A DNA stretch of 64,000 nt, from assembly GCF_000422485.1 (NCBI RefSeq), contig NZ_KE383854.1, positions 20,254 to 84,253 of the forward strand, written 5' to 3'. This stretch comes from Paenibacillus pasadenensis DSM 19293 (GTDB lineage Bacteria; Bacillota; Bacilli; Paenibacillales; Paenibacillaceae). The notes below the pieces were generated by a model. That model made no database searches. It was not told the DNA's origin and was given only the letters and a program-made list of their open reading frames with translations. Made by a program: the position numbers and the translations under genes. Below, piece after piece: positions 25,786 to 33,800 of the stretch. How positions within the stretch are numbered: the first letter of the stretch is position 1; the number at the start of each line of letters is the position of its first letter.

Positions 25786-26061
25786 TTAATTTCTTTTCCA
25801 CTTAATCATCATCCCATTAGGAATGGTCTTTCCTGATTCTTCGCTGCGAATACGCTTTACGATCAAGTCGATATTGATGATCTTCTGGGCAAACTCTTCA
25901 ACGTTTGGCTCGAAGCCCCAATTCCTTTTCACTGAACGGTAATACAGTAAGAATTGTTTCTTCGCTTGATTTAGATTCATTCCTTGTTTCTTCTGCAAAA
26001 TCTCAATGACTGAATACATATAACGTTTATTCGTCGATTGAAATAGTGTTTGCCTAGTCAT
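25786..26061 (-). CDS. 91-residue basic protein of unknown function (cargo)
   Basis: Reverse-strand ATG at 26061 behind GTGGAG. The product is Lys/Arg-rich and probably helical (VIEILQKKQGMNLNQAKKQFLLYYRSVKRNWGFEP), with no membrane helix. The length and base use fit the surrounding AT-rich DNA. I do not recognise a family. It lies between tniQ 2 and the IS66-family insertion and is transcribed towards tniQ 2. Confidence 0.55.
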   Translation of the reverse strand: MTRQTLFQSTNKRYMYSVIEILQKKQGMNLNQAKKQFLLYYRSVKRNWGFEPNVEEFAQKIINIDLIVKRIRSEESGKTIPNGMMIKWKRN

Positions 26062-26172
26062 AGTATCTCCACTCCCCCTGTGTGTCTATAATATTCATTG
26101 ATTTGATGGGTGTAGCTCCTTAAATTGAATTTTCCTATAGTTCATCATCTCCTTCTTCAATTGCTTTAACAC

Positions 26173-26180
26173 CCTACTAT
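26173..26180 (+). repeat. 8-bp target-site duplication of the IS66-family element, left
   Basis: CCTACTAT immediately before the left inverted repeat; an identical copy follows the right inverted repeat. Confidence 0.9.
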
Positions 26181-26298
26181 GTAAGCGTCTAACAAGAAGG
26201 TGTATTCCAATCGAATTTAGATTTTGAGACAATTCCGTTAGAGTAGTCGTTGGAGTTTTTCGACTCTACTCGAAAAACTCTAATGGGAGTGTGTCCAA

Positions 26299-26670
26299 TT
26301 GCAAACTGTAGAAATGAGGAATCGCTATCGACTCCAGCAGTGGACCGAGATCATTCGTGACTGCCGTTCCAGTGGTCAGACCGTGGTTCGCTGGTGTGCC
26401 GATCACGAAGTTAATGTGAAAAGCTATTACTACTGGCTTCGGAAAATCCGTGAAGCTGCTTGTGAATCCCTTCCTGCCTTCTCCTCCCCGAATGAACCAA
26501 CTCTAGTACCGGTCCCTCCATCTTTGCGGACGAACGCCCCACGTTCCGAAGCGAGTCATGAACAAGCGGCCATCATTCTTCGTATGAATGCCATTACGAT
26601 TGAAATTCATCCGCATGCGTCTACCGCACTTCTCGAACAGACGCTTCGCATCCTGCAGTATGTTCGGTGA
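26299..26670 (+). CDS. tnpA: IS66 accessory protein TnpA
   Basis: 123 residues with the IS66 Orf1 pattern: an N-terminal helix-turn-helix-like segment (RLQQWTEIIRDCRSSGQTVVRWCADHEVNVKSYYYWLRKIRE) and a C-terminal 'ITIEIHPHASTALLEQTLRIL' segment. The start TTG/ATG is not fully certain; the frame begins TTG 26299. Its stop overlaps tnpB. Confidence 0.88.
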   Translation: MQTVEMRNRYRLQQWTEIIRDCRSSGQTVVRWCADHEVNVKSYYYWLRKIREAACESLPAFSSPNEPTLVPVPPSLRTNAPRSEASHEQAAIILRMNAITIEIHPHASTALLEQTLRILQYVR

Positions 26671-27016
26671 CATCTCGAAGGCCGATCAACTGTATATTGC
26701 CTGTGGTTATACGGATATGCGAAAGTCCATTGATGGACTCATTCACTTGGTGCAACATGAGCTACAATTGAACCCGTTTCAGAATCATTTGTTTCTGTTC
26801 TGTGGTCGCAAGCGTGATCGGATGAAAGCCTTGTATTGGGAAGGCGATGGATTTGTCCTGTTGTACAAGCGACTGGAATCCGGTCAATACCAGTGGCCCA
26901 TGGATGTGGAGGCCGTACGCTCGATCACTCCACAGGAGTTTCGGTGGTTGTTGGAGGGACTGTCGATCCATCAGCCAAAAGCGGTCAAAAAGTTAGGCTT
27001 CACCCCTTCCATGTAG
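26660..27016 (+). CDS. tnpB: IS66 accessory protein TnpB
   Basis: 118 residues from ATG 26660, overlapping the tnpA stop by 11 bases. It has the IS66 Orf2 signature (IACGYTDMRKSIDGL; NPFQNHLFLFCGRKRDRMKALYWEGDGFVLLYKRLE; ITPQEFRWLLEG). Confidence 0.93.
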   Translation: MFGDISKADQLYIACGYTDMRKSIDGLIHLVQHELQLNPFQNHLFLFCGRKRDRMKALYWEGDGFVLLYKRLESGQYQWPMDVEAVRSITPQEFRWLLEGLSIHQPKAVKKLGFTPSM

Positions 27017-27112
27017 GTTAAAACAGAGACGAAAACCCTTGTGAAACCTGGGTTTATGCACGCTTCTATGGTATAATAATAGGCATAGAAGACAGTGAAG
27101 GAACGGTATCTC

Positions 27113-28646
27113 ATGAGCCCCTTGGAACAGATACAAAAGATGGAACATCGCATCGGCGACCTGGAAAAAGAGAATAAGCGGCTACATGAAACCGTGCAAT
27201 TTCTAACGCAGAAGCTGTACGGCAAAAGCTCCGAAAAAACAGCTTCCCTCCCGGTGGGTGTGGAGCAGCTGTCTTTATTTGATGAGGCGGAAACAGCAGC
27301 TTCACGCACTGCACCGGAGCCAACCATCGAGCAGATCCAAAGCTACCAGCGGAAGAAGCAGGTAGGTGAACGAGCAGAACTACTTCAGGATCTTCCGCAT
27401 GAGAAGCATCTCTGTCAGGTGCAGGATCGTTGTTGTGACGTATGCCGCAGCGAGCTTGTCTTGGTAGGGGAAGAGTTTGTGCGTACGGAAGTGGAGTTTA
27501 TCCCTGCTCGCGTTCAAGCGATTGATATATACAGAGAAACCTTAGAGTGCCGGACCTGTCGGAAAGAGGACAAGCCTCACATGAAAAAGGCAACGACACC
27601 AACGCCTGTCATACAGCATTCGATGGCCTCAGCTTCCTCTGTCGCATGGGTGATGTACCAGAAGTTTGTGAACAGCATGCCGCTGTACCGTCAGGAGAAG
27701 GAGTGGAAGAGCATTGGCCTTGATCTGAGTCGAGCCACGATGGCGAACTGGATGATCGCGGCCACGAGAGACTGGCTGAAGCCACTGGTGAATCGACTGC
27801 ATGAGCTCCTTGTACGAGAGCGCTATCTGCATGCGGATGAGACGCCCTTGCAGGTCATGAATGAGAAGGGACGGAAGAACACGACCGCTTCCTACATGTG
27901 GATCTACAGCAGTGGGCATCATAGTGCGCATCCCATGCGAATCTTTGAGTACCAACCAGGACGAGGGGCGAAGTACCCGCAAGCGTTCCTGAAAGGATTC
28001 AAGGGATACTTACATAGCGATGCAACTCGGGCTATGCGAATCTAGCAGGGACGACATCCTGCCTATGCTGGGCGTATCTTCGACGTAAGTTTGTTGAGGC
28101 GTTACCACCGGAGGCGAAGCAACCGGAAGGGGCGCTTGCCAGTGAAGGGGTAGCCTATTGCAACAAGCTTTTTGAGCTGGAGGCACAGCTTGCCTCACGT
28201 CCTCCTGAAGAGCGAAAGGAACAACGTCTGGTGCAGGAAAAGCCTGTACTCGATGCTTTTTGGTCATGGGTAGAAACGGCTAAAGGTAAAGTTCTTCCCA
28301 AATCCAAGCTAGGCGAAGCGCTGAAGTATGCACATAACCATAAGCAAGAGTTGCTAAATTACTTACAAGATGGGAACTGTGTGATCTCGAACAATCTAGC
28401 TGAGAACAGCATTCGTCCCTTTACAGTAAACGTAAAAACTGGTTATTCAGCGGCAGCCCACGGGGGGCAACCGCAAGTGCAGCGATCTACAGCATCGTAG
28501 AGACAGCAAAGGCAAATGGATTGAGCCCATACAAATATCTAGTCTATCTGTTGCAACAGTTACCAGCGGTTGCATTTCGCCAGCAGCCGGAGCTACTTGA
28601 TGCGTACCTTCCATGGAGTCCGGCAGTTCAACAACATTGTACATAA
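27113..28646 (+). pseudogene. tnpC: IS66 transposase TnpC with two frameshifts
   Basis: The first frame (27113-28045) covers the coiled-coil start, the zinc-finger-like segment CDVCRSELV...CRTCRKE and the DDE-like core up to LHSDA. A single-base loss near 28025 moves reading to a second frame (SGYANLAG, then WAYLRRKFVEALPPEAK to NNLAENSIRPFT). Another single-base loss near 28430 moves to a third frame (RKNWLFSGSPRGATASAAIY, ending DAYLPWSPAVQQHCT at 28646). Without these the protein would be a normal IS66 transposase, so the copy is inactive unless the shifts are read errors. Confidence 0.9.
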
Positions 28647-28716
28647 CGCAGAGCCTGTGGATCTTCATGAACCATGGGCTTTTCTTTTTCAATACACCTT
28701 CTTGTTTGACGCTTAC

Positions 28717-28724
28717 CCTACTAT
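28717..28724 (+). repeat. 8-bp target-site duplication of the IS66-family element, right
   Basis: CCTACTAT immediately after the right inverted repeat. The remaining 28725-28976 shows no gene; it is the AT-rich leader of the Gabija-like operon with no promoter I can fix with confidence. Confidence 0.9.
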
Positions 28725-28976
28725 TTATTTTATTCAATTTTTGCCGATATCTTGGACTGTATTAATCCGTTCGTATAACGTAATAAATTTTCGATGTGTT
28801 CACTATAAATTCTTTTCAAAAAACTTATTTTCATTAACAATGTTCAGAATTCTAAAATTTTACAAAAACCAACATAATACAAAGGGAAAATAAGCGCTGA
28901 AGTCGAATTTCCTTTAGAAGGGATATGTCTTATTGGCCAGGTTATTAGAACTGGGTAGGAAAATGGGGGGATAGTT

Positions 28977-31055
28977 TTGTATTTAACAAAGATGAATATT
29001 AAAAGGTTCAGAAATTTCGATGAAACAGAAATTGAGTTTCAAGATGGCATTAATATTATTATAGGACCAAATAATGCTGGGAAATCAAACTTACTTAAGG
29101 CGATTAATCTTCTTGATAATATTTCTGAAAATGATGGATCTGTCCATGACTTTAATAAAAATGATCTTCATGCAAACTTACATCATTATAAAACAGAGCC
29201 ACCTTGTATCGAAATATATTATCATATTCAACATTCACTTATGTTAGATAGATTTGATGATGGTATTCTGAGATTTAAGAATTTCATAGTTTATAATGAG
29301 GACGGAAATGTTTTAACAGAGGATGGGAAGTACATAATTAGCGCAGTTGTTTTACTCAAGTATGAGCTGGATCCAAAATTCCTAACCGACTATAGAGAAG
29401 AGATGAAATCTAAAGAAAAACTGAGTGATTTTCTACTTTCATTGGAGAAACTTATTTCTAGATTCTCTTGGAATTATTACAATACGACATCTCATAAAAG
29501 TATTAAGAAAAATGAAGTTCAGAATATATTTAATATCGATTACATTCCTGCTGATAGAAATACTGACGGGTTGCTTCCACATACACAAAAATATATTAAG
29601 AAGCGATTAGATAAGTACGAAGGTCAGGTTGATTTAAGAGCAAGTATTACTCAACTATTGGGAACGAATTTTGCTGAGATTACTGATGAAATGAAGCAGT
29701 TAATAGAAATCGATCAAGGCCGTGTTGGAATTAAAAATGGAAATAATTCTTTGACGCCAAGTTTTGTATATGATTCATCTTTTGAACGTTATTTTCAATA
29801 CATTTTTCAAGATACAAATTTAGGTTATGAGATGCCAATGAAAAATAATGGACTTGGATACAACAATCTTGTTCAAATATATAATATTATCGCTTTCAAA
29901 ATAAATAATGATTACAATCTTTTGTTAATTGAGGAGCCAGAGGCACATCTTCATCCAGCTATGCAGTATAAACTCTTCAGATATTTAAGAGATTTAAAAC
30001 AAGCCGACGAATTATCTAAGAAAAAAGAGAGTGAAGGAAAAGAAGAGGACAGCACGAATATCGATAATGGAAGGGTCATAAAAAACCAAATTTTTGTAAC
30101 TACTCACTCACCTAATATAACAGCTGCTGCTAATATCGACGATATGATCTCATTGAAATACTTTCGCAACTTTAATTTTAACGAACATAAAGTTGCTTCA
30201 GACAACTTGAAAAATAAATACTTGAAAAAGGAATACGTTGATAGCAAAGCACATCTAGCAAAATTTCTAGATGTTACAAGATCTGATTTGCTATTTGCGT
30301 ATAAAGTAATTTTGGTCGAAGGGCTAGCTGAAAAAATGCTGATGTCAGCATTTGCTAGCAAATGTGGAATAGATTATGAAATTGAAACAAACCATATCTC
30401 AGTAGTAGAAGTAGGCGGTATAAACTTTAACCACTTCCTTCCGCTTTTCTTAAATACGAGTGTCAAAGTTTTGTGTTTTAGAGATTGTGATTATAAATAT
30501 TTTGACGATGGTAATTTTAATGACTTATCGATGTATCAAAAGCACTTAGCTTCAATGAAATTAATAAATAAAGAGTTCATAGAAAGTGAAAATATTTTAG
30601 TTAAAACACAAAAAAACCTAGGCTCAACATTTGAAAATGAGCTTTTTTTGGATAATTTCGATAACTCCTTTGTTATAAAAACATTATTCAGATTTGTTAC
30701 TCCAGATAGTTTACACCCGTTTATTAATGGTATAGAAGATATGTCTATACTAGATTGGAAATCAGATTTAGACTTAATAAAACACCCTAAGACTAAAAAG
30801 AAAATCAGCGATTATATTGATCTATATATTAACGATTATACAGATGCAAAAGATGAAGCAGTTAAAAGAAATATTGAGAAACTTTTCTTTGCCAATTTAT
30901 TTCTTAGTTATGCCGATAATAAAAAAGGTGATCTTGCATTAAATATTCTTTCAAAAAATATCTTGGATGATTCAGACTTGAAACCTAAATATATTGTTGA
31001 TGATCTACTTGTCCCTGAATATATTAAGGAGGGACTAGAATGGCTCAAGAAATAA
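28977..31055 (+). CDS. GajA-like OLD-family ATP-dependent nuclease (Gabija)
   Basis: 692 residues, TTG start behind GGGGGGA. The N-terminal SMC/RecF-like ABC ATPase has Walker A GPNNAGKS (residues 30-37), Walker B LLLIEEPEAHLHP (about 316-328) and the switch VTTHSPN (about 374). The C-terminal TOPRIM nuclease has VILVEGLAEK (about 443-452) and the acidic DCD motif in FRDCDYK (about 503). The order and the 'VVEVGGINFNHF' segment match GajA of Gabija, although it is about 110 residues longer than the Bacillus GajA I know. It would cut phage or plasmid DNA when nucleotides run low. It overlaps the helicase gene by 16 bases. Confidence 0.85.
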   Translation: MYLTKMNIKRFRNFDETEIEFQDGINIIIGPNNAGKSNLLKAINLLDNISENDGSVHDFNKNDLHANLHHYKTEPPCIEIYYHIQHSLMLDRFDDGILRFKNFIVYNEDGNVLTEDGKYIISAVVLLKYELDPKFLTDYREEMKSKEKLSDFLLSLEKLISRFSWNYYNTTSHKSIKKNEVQNIFNIDYIPADRNTDGLLPHTQKYIKKRLDKYEGQVDLRASITQLLGTNFAEITDEMKQLIEIDQGRVGIKNGNNSLTPSFVYDSSFERYFQYIFQDTNLGYEMPMKNNGLGYNNLVQIYNIIAFKINNDYNLLLIEEPEAHLHPAMQYKLFRYLRDLKQADELSKKKESEGKEEDSTNIDNGRVIKNQIFVTTHSPNITAAANIDDMISLKYFRNFNFNEHKVASDNLKNKYLKKEYVDSKAHLAKFLDVTRSDLLFAYKVILVEGLAEKMLMSAFASKCGIDYEIETNHISVVEVGGINFNHFLPLFLNTSVKVLCFRDCDYKYFDDGNFNDLSMYQKHLASMKLINKEFIESENILVKTQKNLGSTFENELFLDNFDNSFVIKTLFRFVTPDSLHPFINGIEDMSILDWKSDLDLIKHPKTKKKISDYIDLYINDYTDAKDEAVKRNIEKLFFANLFLSYADNKKGDLALNILSKNILDDSDLKPKYIVDDLLVPEYIKEGLEWLKK

Positions 31056-32989
31056 GTTCATCAGATGATCTAAGGATTTACGAAAATAGCAGACATTTGA
31101 AAATATTTGCTGGTCCTGGAGCAGGGAAGACACATTTATTAATCGAGAATATAAAACAAATGGTTCAGCATAGTATCAAACTTAATAGTAGCTTTAGGAA
31201 AATACTTTGTATAACTTATACGAACGTTGCAGTAGAGCAAATACAAAACAGATTAGGTGCATTTAATAATAATGTTATTGTCTCAACCATTCATTCTTTT
31301 ATAAATGAATATGTCATAAAGCCCAATCAACTCCAACTTAAAAATATTATTAAACAAGAGTTTGGTTTACAGATACACACGAAGAAGGTGATTTCTTCAG
31401 TTCAAGAAGGCTTTACTGTTTTGAGTGGGCATAAAAAGGAAGAAATTTATAATTATATTGAAAAAAATTATCCAACAATAGCATCTGATTTATATACAGG
31501 ATTATCCCGAACTAAAATGGCAGAAGTCCAGATTGATATTACTAATTTGAATTCAGAGAATTCAGATGAAAACTTATACGGTGGTTTGAAAGATATTAGA
31601 AATATAACTCCACAAGTAGCAATGGCAGTAAAAAGTTATATTTGGGGCGAAGCCGGGAAATTATCTTTTGATGAGATATTATATTTTGGTTATAAAATCT
31701 TGAAAAATTTTAATCTTTCTACACATCTTATCAGGTGTGAATTCCCATATATCTTGATTGATGAATATCAAGACACGAATCCGATTCAAAATAAGATTAT
31801 AAAAGTGATTTCAAAAAAAGAATGTATCATAACTGTTATTGGAGACGTAGCACAATCAATCTATTCTTTTCAGGGAGCAAATTATAAAGAATTCCAAAAC
31901 TTCACTTTAGATTCTACTCTGCCAATCCAAAATTATGTTATTAAAGGAAACAGAAGAAGCACACAAAACATTATTAATTTAATAAATTACTTACGCCAAG
32001 AAGACAAGGAATTAAATAATCAGAATTGTGAATTGAATTTTGATAATAAACATAAGGTTACTTTTCTTATTCAAAAGAATCCAAACACCATTTCAAGGCC
32101 TTTAAATACGATCCTTGAGAAGGACACGGTTTTTTTATGCAGAAAGTGGGCAGAGGTATTAAAATATATTAGCAATACCTCTGAGGAACAACGTAAACTG
32201 ATAAACGACATCATTAATGCATACTCATTTCAAGTTCGAAGAAACCTGGAAAATGAAATTCAAGCCAAAAGAGAAGCCTGGATAGAGTCTATGATTGCAA
32301 TCAATGAACTTGACGATGCATTTAATAGAAAATGTATTCCGAGTGCATTTGAAGTCTTAGAAAAATATTTTGATATTGCTCCCTCATTACGCAGCTATAA
32401 TGAAGTGAATAATAAACTTCTAAGAAAGGTTTTTACATTTTGGGAGAAGGTACACAGTAATATTGATGAAACTATATTGTTAAAAGATTTGATACGTAAA
32501 ATCAATAACTTAATAATCGAATTAGAGATTCCAGTAAGATCTTACTTCAGATATCCTGATGAGAATGATGATGATTACATAGAGAATGTATATAAATACA
32601 TCGATAAATTGCAATACTTCACCTCCAAGAAAATCACTAACGAAATCTTTTCTCGAAATAGTAAATTCATGACAATACACAAAGCTAAGGGAGCAGAGTT
32701 TGATAATGTACTCATAAATATTGAACCAGCGACTAGACTAGATTCCCAAGCATGCACTCCTCTAAACATAATATGTAATCCTATTATTTTTAAAAGTTCA
32801 CCCGATAGAGATGGAAATTCATATGAAGAGTTCACTAGAATTGTATACGTGGCTGCAAGTAGGGCCAAAAATAAACTCTATATTCATTTAAACGGAGATG
32901 AGCAAACGGCTAATATTATTGATCATGCTCTTGGGGAGTACTGTATCAAGAATGAGAAAGAAAAGTTTTTTGATTTTGAGTATTGTTAA
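31040..32989 (+). CDS. GajB-like UvrD/PcrA superfamily 1 helicase (Gabija)
   Basis: 649 residues. SF1 motifs are present in order: I GPGAGKTH (25-32), Ia ITYTNVAVEQIQNRL, II LIDEYQDTNP, III VIGDVAQSIYSFQGA, IV GNRRSTQNI, V MTIHKAKGAEFDNVLI, and VI VYVAASRAKNKLYIHL. It is longer than typical GajB (about 500). The coupled arrangement with the OLD nuclease is diagnostic of Gabija-type defence. The gene ends 4-5 bases before the first TnsB-like repeat of the transposon end, so it is terminal cargo. Confidence 0.87.
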   Translation: MAQEISSSDDLRIYENSRHLKIFAGPGAGKTHLLIENIKQMVQHSIKLNSSFRKILCITYTNVAVEQIQNRLGAFNNNVIVSTIHSFINEYVIKPNQLQLKNIIKQEFGLQIHTKKVISSVQEGFTVLSGHKKEEIYNYIEKNYPTIASDLYTGLSRTKMAEVQIDITNLNSENSDENLYGGLKDIRNITPQVAMAVKSYIWGEAGKLSFDEILYFGYKILKNFNLSTHLIRCEFPYILIDEYQDTNPIQNKIIKVISKKECIITVIGDVAQSIYSFQGANYKEFQNFTLDSTLPIQNYVIKGNRRSTQNIINLINYLRQEDKELNNQNCELNFDNKHKVTFLIQKNPNTISRPLNTILEKDTVFLCRKWAEVLKYISNTSEEQRKLINDIINAYSFQVRRNLENEIQAKREAWIESMIAINELDDAFNRKCIPSAFEVLEKYFDIAPSLRSYNEVNNKLLRKVFTFWEKVHSNIDETILLKDLIRKINNLIIELEIPVRSYFRYPDENDDDYIENVYKYIDKLQYFTSKKITNEIFSRNSKFMTIHKAKGAEFDNVLINIEPATRLDSQACTPLNIICNPIIFKSSPDRDGNSYEEFTRIVYVAASRAKNKLYIHLNGDEQTANIIDHALGEYCIKNEKEKFFDFEYC

Positions 32990-32992
32990 CGA

Positions 32993-33158
32993 GAAACCAA
33001 CATTAATGTAAGGAAGAGGCACAAACTTTAATGTCATCGTGTGTTGACAGTTCAATTATTAGGTACCAACTATAATGTGAATTTAAATATTGATAAAAAC
33101 CTTGGAATTCCTTGATTTTACTGAGTTTTTCAGGAACAAACTATAATGTCACTGAACA
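32993..33158 (-). mobile_element. Left end of the Tn7-like transposon with four TnsB-site-like repeats
   Basis: Four same-oriented repeats of consensus ACMAACTWTAATGTSA lie at about 32995, 33021, 33065 and 33135: ACCAACATTAATGTAA, CACAAACTTTAATGTCA, ACCAACTATAATGTGA and AACAAACTATAATGTCA. Read inward from 33158 the terminus is TGTTCAGTGACATTATAG, an 8-base TGT-tip before the first site. Such tips are typical of Tn7-like and CAST ends (compare TGTACAGTGACA of the V-K CAST). The 5 bases beyond are CATCA. Confidence 0.75.
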
Positions 33159-33188
33159 CATCAAGAACAACAACATGACTCTTTATTT

Positions 33189-33221
33189 GGGGGCTGCCTT
33201 CGGGCAGTCCTTTTTTTATTT
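33189..33221 (+). terminator. Terminator abutting the transposon end
   Basis: GGGCTGCC-TTCG-GGCAGTCC hairpin followed by TTTTTTT. No gene precedes it directly, so it is probably the terminator of a host gene separated from it by the insertion. Confidence 0.85.
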
Positions 33222-33320
33222 TGTCAAAACGAGAATGTATGTTCTGATATAATTGGACGGAGAACCGTTGATCTTCTACGATCTAGATTCGAACGGAAAT
33301 AAAACCGTGAGGTGATTAAC

Positions 33321-33609
33321 ATGATGGAACAAAGGAATGCCAAAGGTAATCCTTGAACTTTGGGATGAAGGGGATCTAGGGTTGCTCCGCCAATTAAATT
33401 CAGCAGAGATGACCGTGCACTTCGGCGGTCCAGAAACGGAGGGAAAAATACTAGCTCGTCATAAGCGCTACATTGAAATCGCCCAAAAAGGAACCGGACG
33501 AATGTTCAAGATCCTCTTGCTTCAAATGCCATTTGTCGCAAACTCGGCTTCTCATTTGCCGGTGAATGTGATTAATGACTGGAGGTTGACGATCGGGGAG
33601 AATGAATAA
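33321..33609 (+). pseudogene. GNAT acetyltransferase, internally deleted and frameshifted
   Basis: The start ATGATGGAACAAAGG (behind GTGAGGTGATTAAC) is followed by a shift into MPKVILELWDEGDLGLLRQLNSAEMTVHFGGPETEGKILARHKRYIEIAQKGTGRMFKI. Directly after this, another frame encodes NAICRKLGFSFAGECD, a typical C-terminal GNAT segment, and then NDWRLTIGENE. The central acetyl-CoA-binding part is missing. The base composition is intermediate between the two halves of the window. Confidence 0.75.
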
Positions 33610-33719
33610 TAATCGGTCCTCGACAGCCGATGCCGACAATCAATACGTCGAACACGGATGCTCTTGAGGTGGCATTGCCGATAAAAGAGTGGGCGCAGCG
33701 ATCTCTCTGAACGACAAGC

Positions 33720-33766
33720 AACCGAAAAAGGAGCGGCCCTGCCAGGGCCGGCTCCTTTTTCGGTTT
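33720..33766. terminator. Strong bidirectional terminator
   Basis: AACCGAAAAAGGAGC pairs perfectly with GCTCCTTTTTCGGTT around a second GGCCCTG/CAGGGCC stem. It would serve the GNAT remnant on one strand and the GH43-type gene on the other. Confidence 0.92.
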
Positions 33767-33800
33767 AACACGCATCTATTCGGTTGAGGGGCTTTAGCTT

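Larger units (their letters stand above)
26181..28716 (+). mobile_element. IS66-family insertion sequence
   Basis: The element is delimited by imperfect 26-base terminal inverted repeats starting GTAAGCGTCTAACAAGAAGG on the left. The right end, read inward, starts GTAAGCGTCAAACAAGAAGG, with one mismatch in 26 bases overall. Both sides carry the 8-bp duplication CCTACTAT, the hallmark size for IS66. It contains tnpA, tnpB and a frameshifted tnpC. It lies in non-coding DNA inside the Tn7-like cargo. Confidence 0.95.

Noticed and set aside
17726..33158. A CRISPR-associated transposon
   Set aside because: No cas gene or repeat-spacer array was seen in the element, despite TniQ proteins and a CAST-like end tip.
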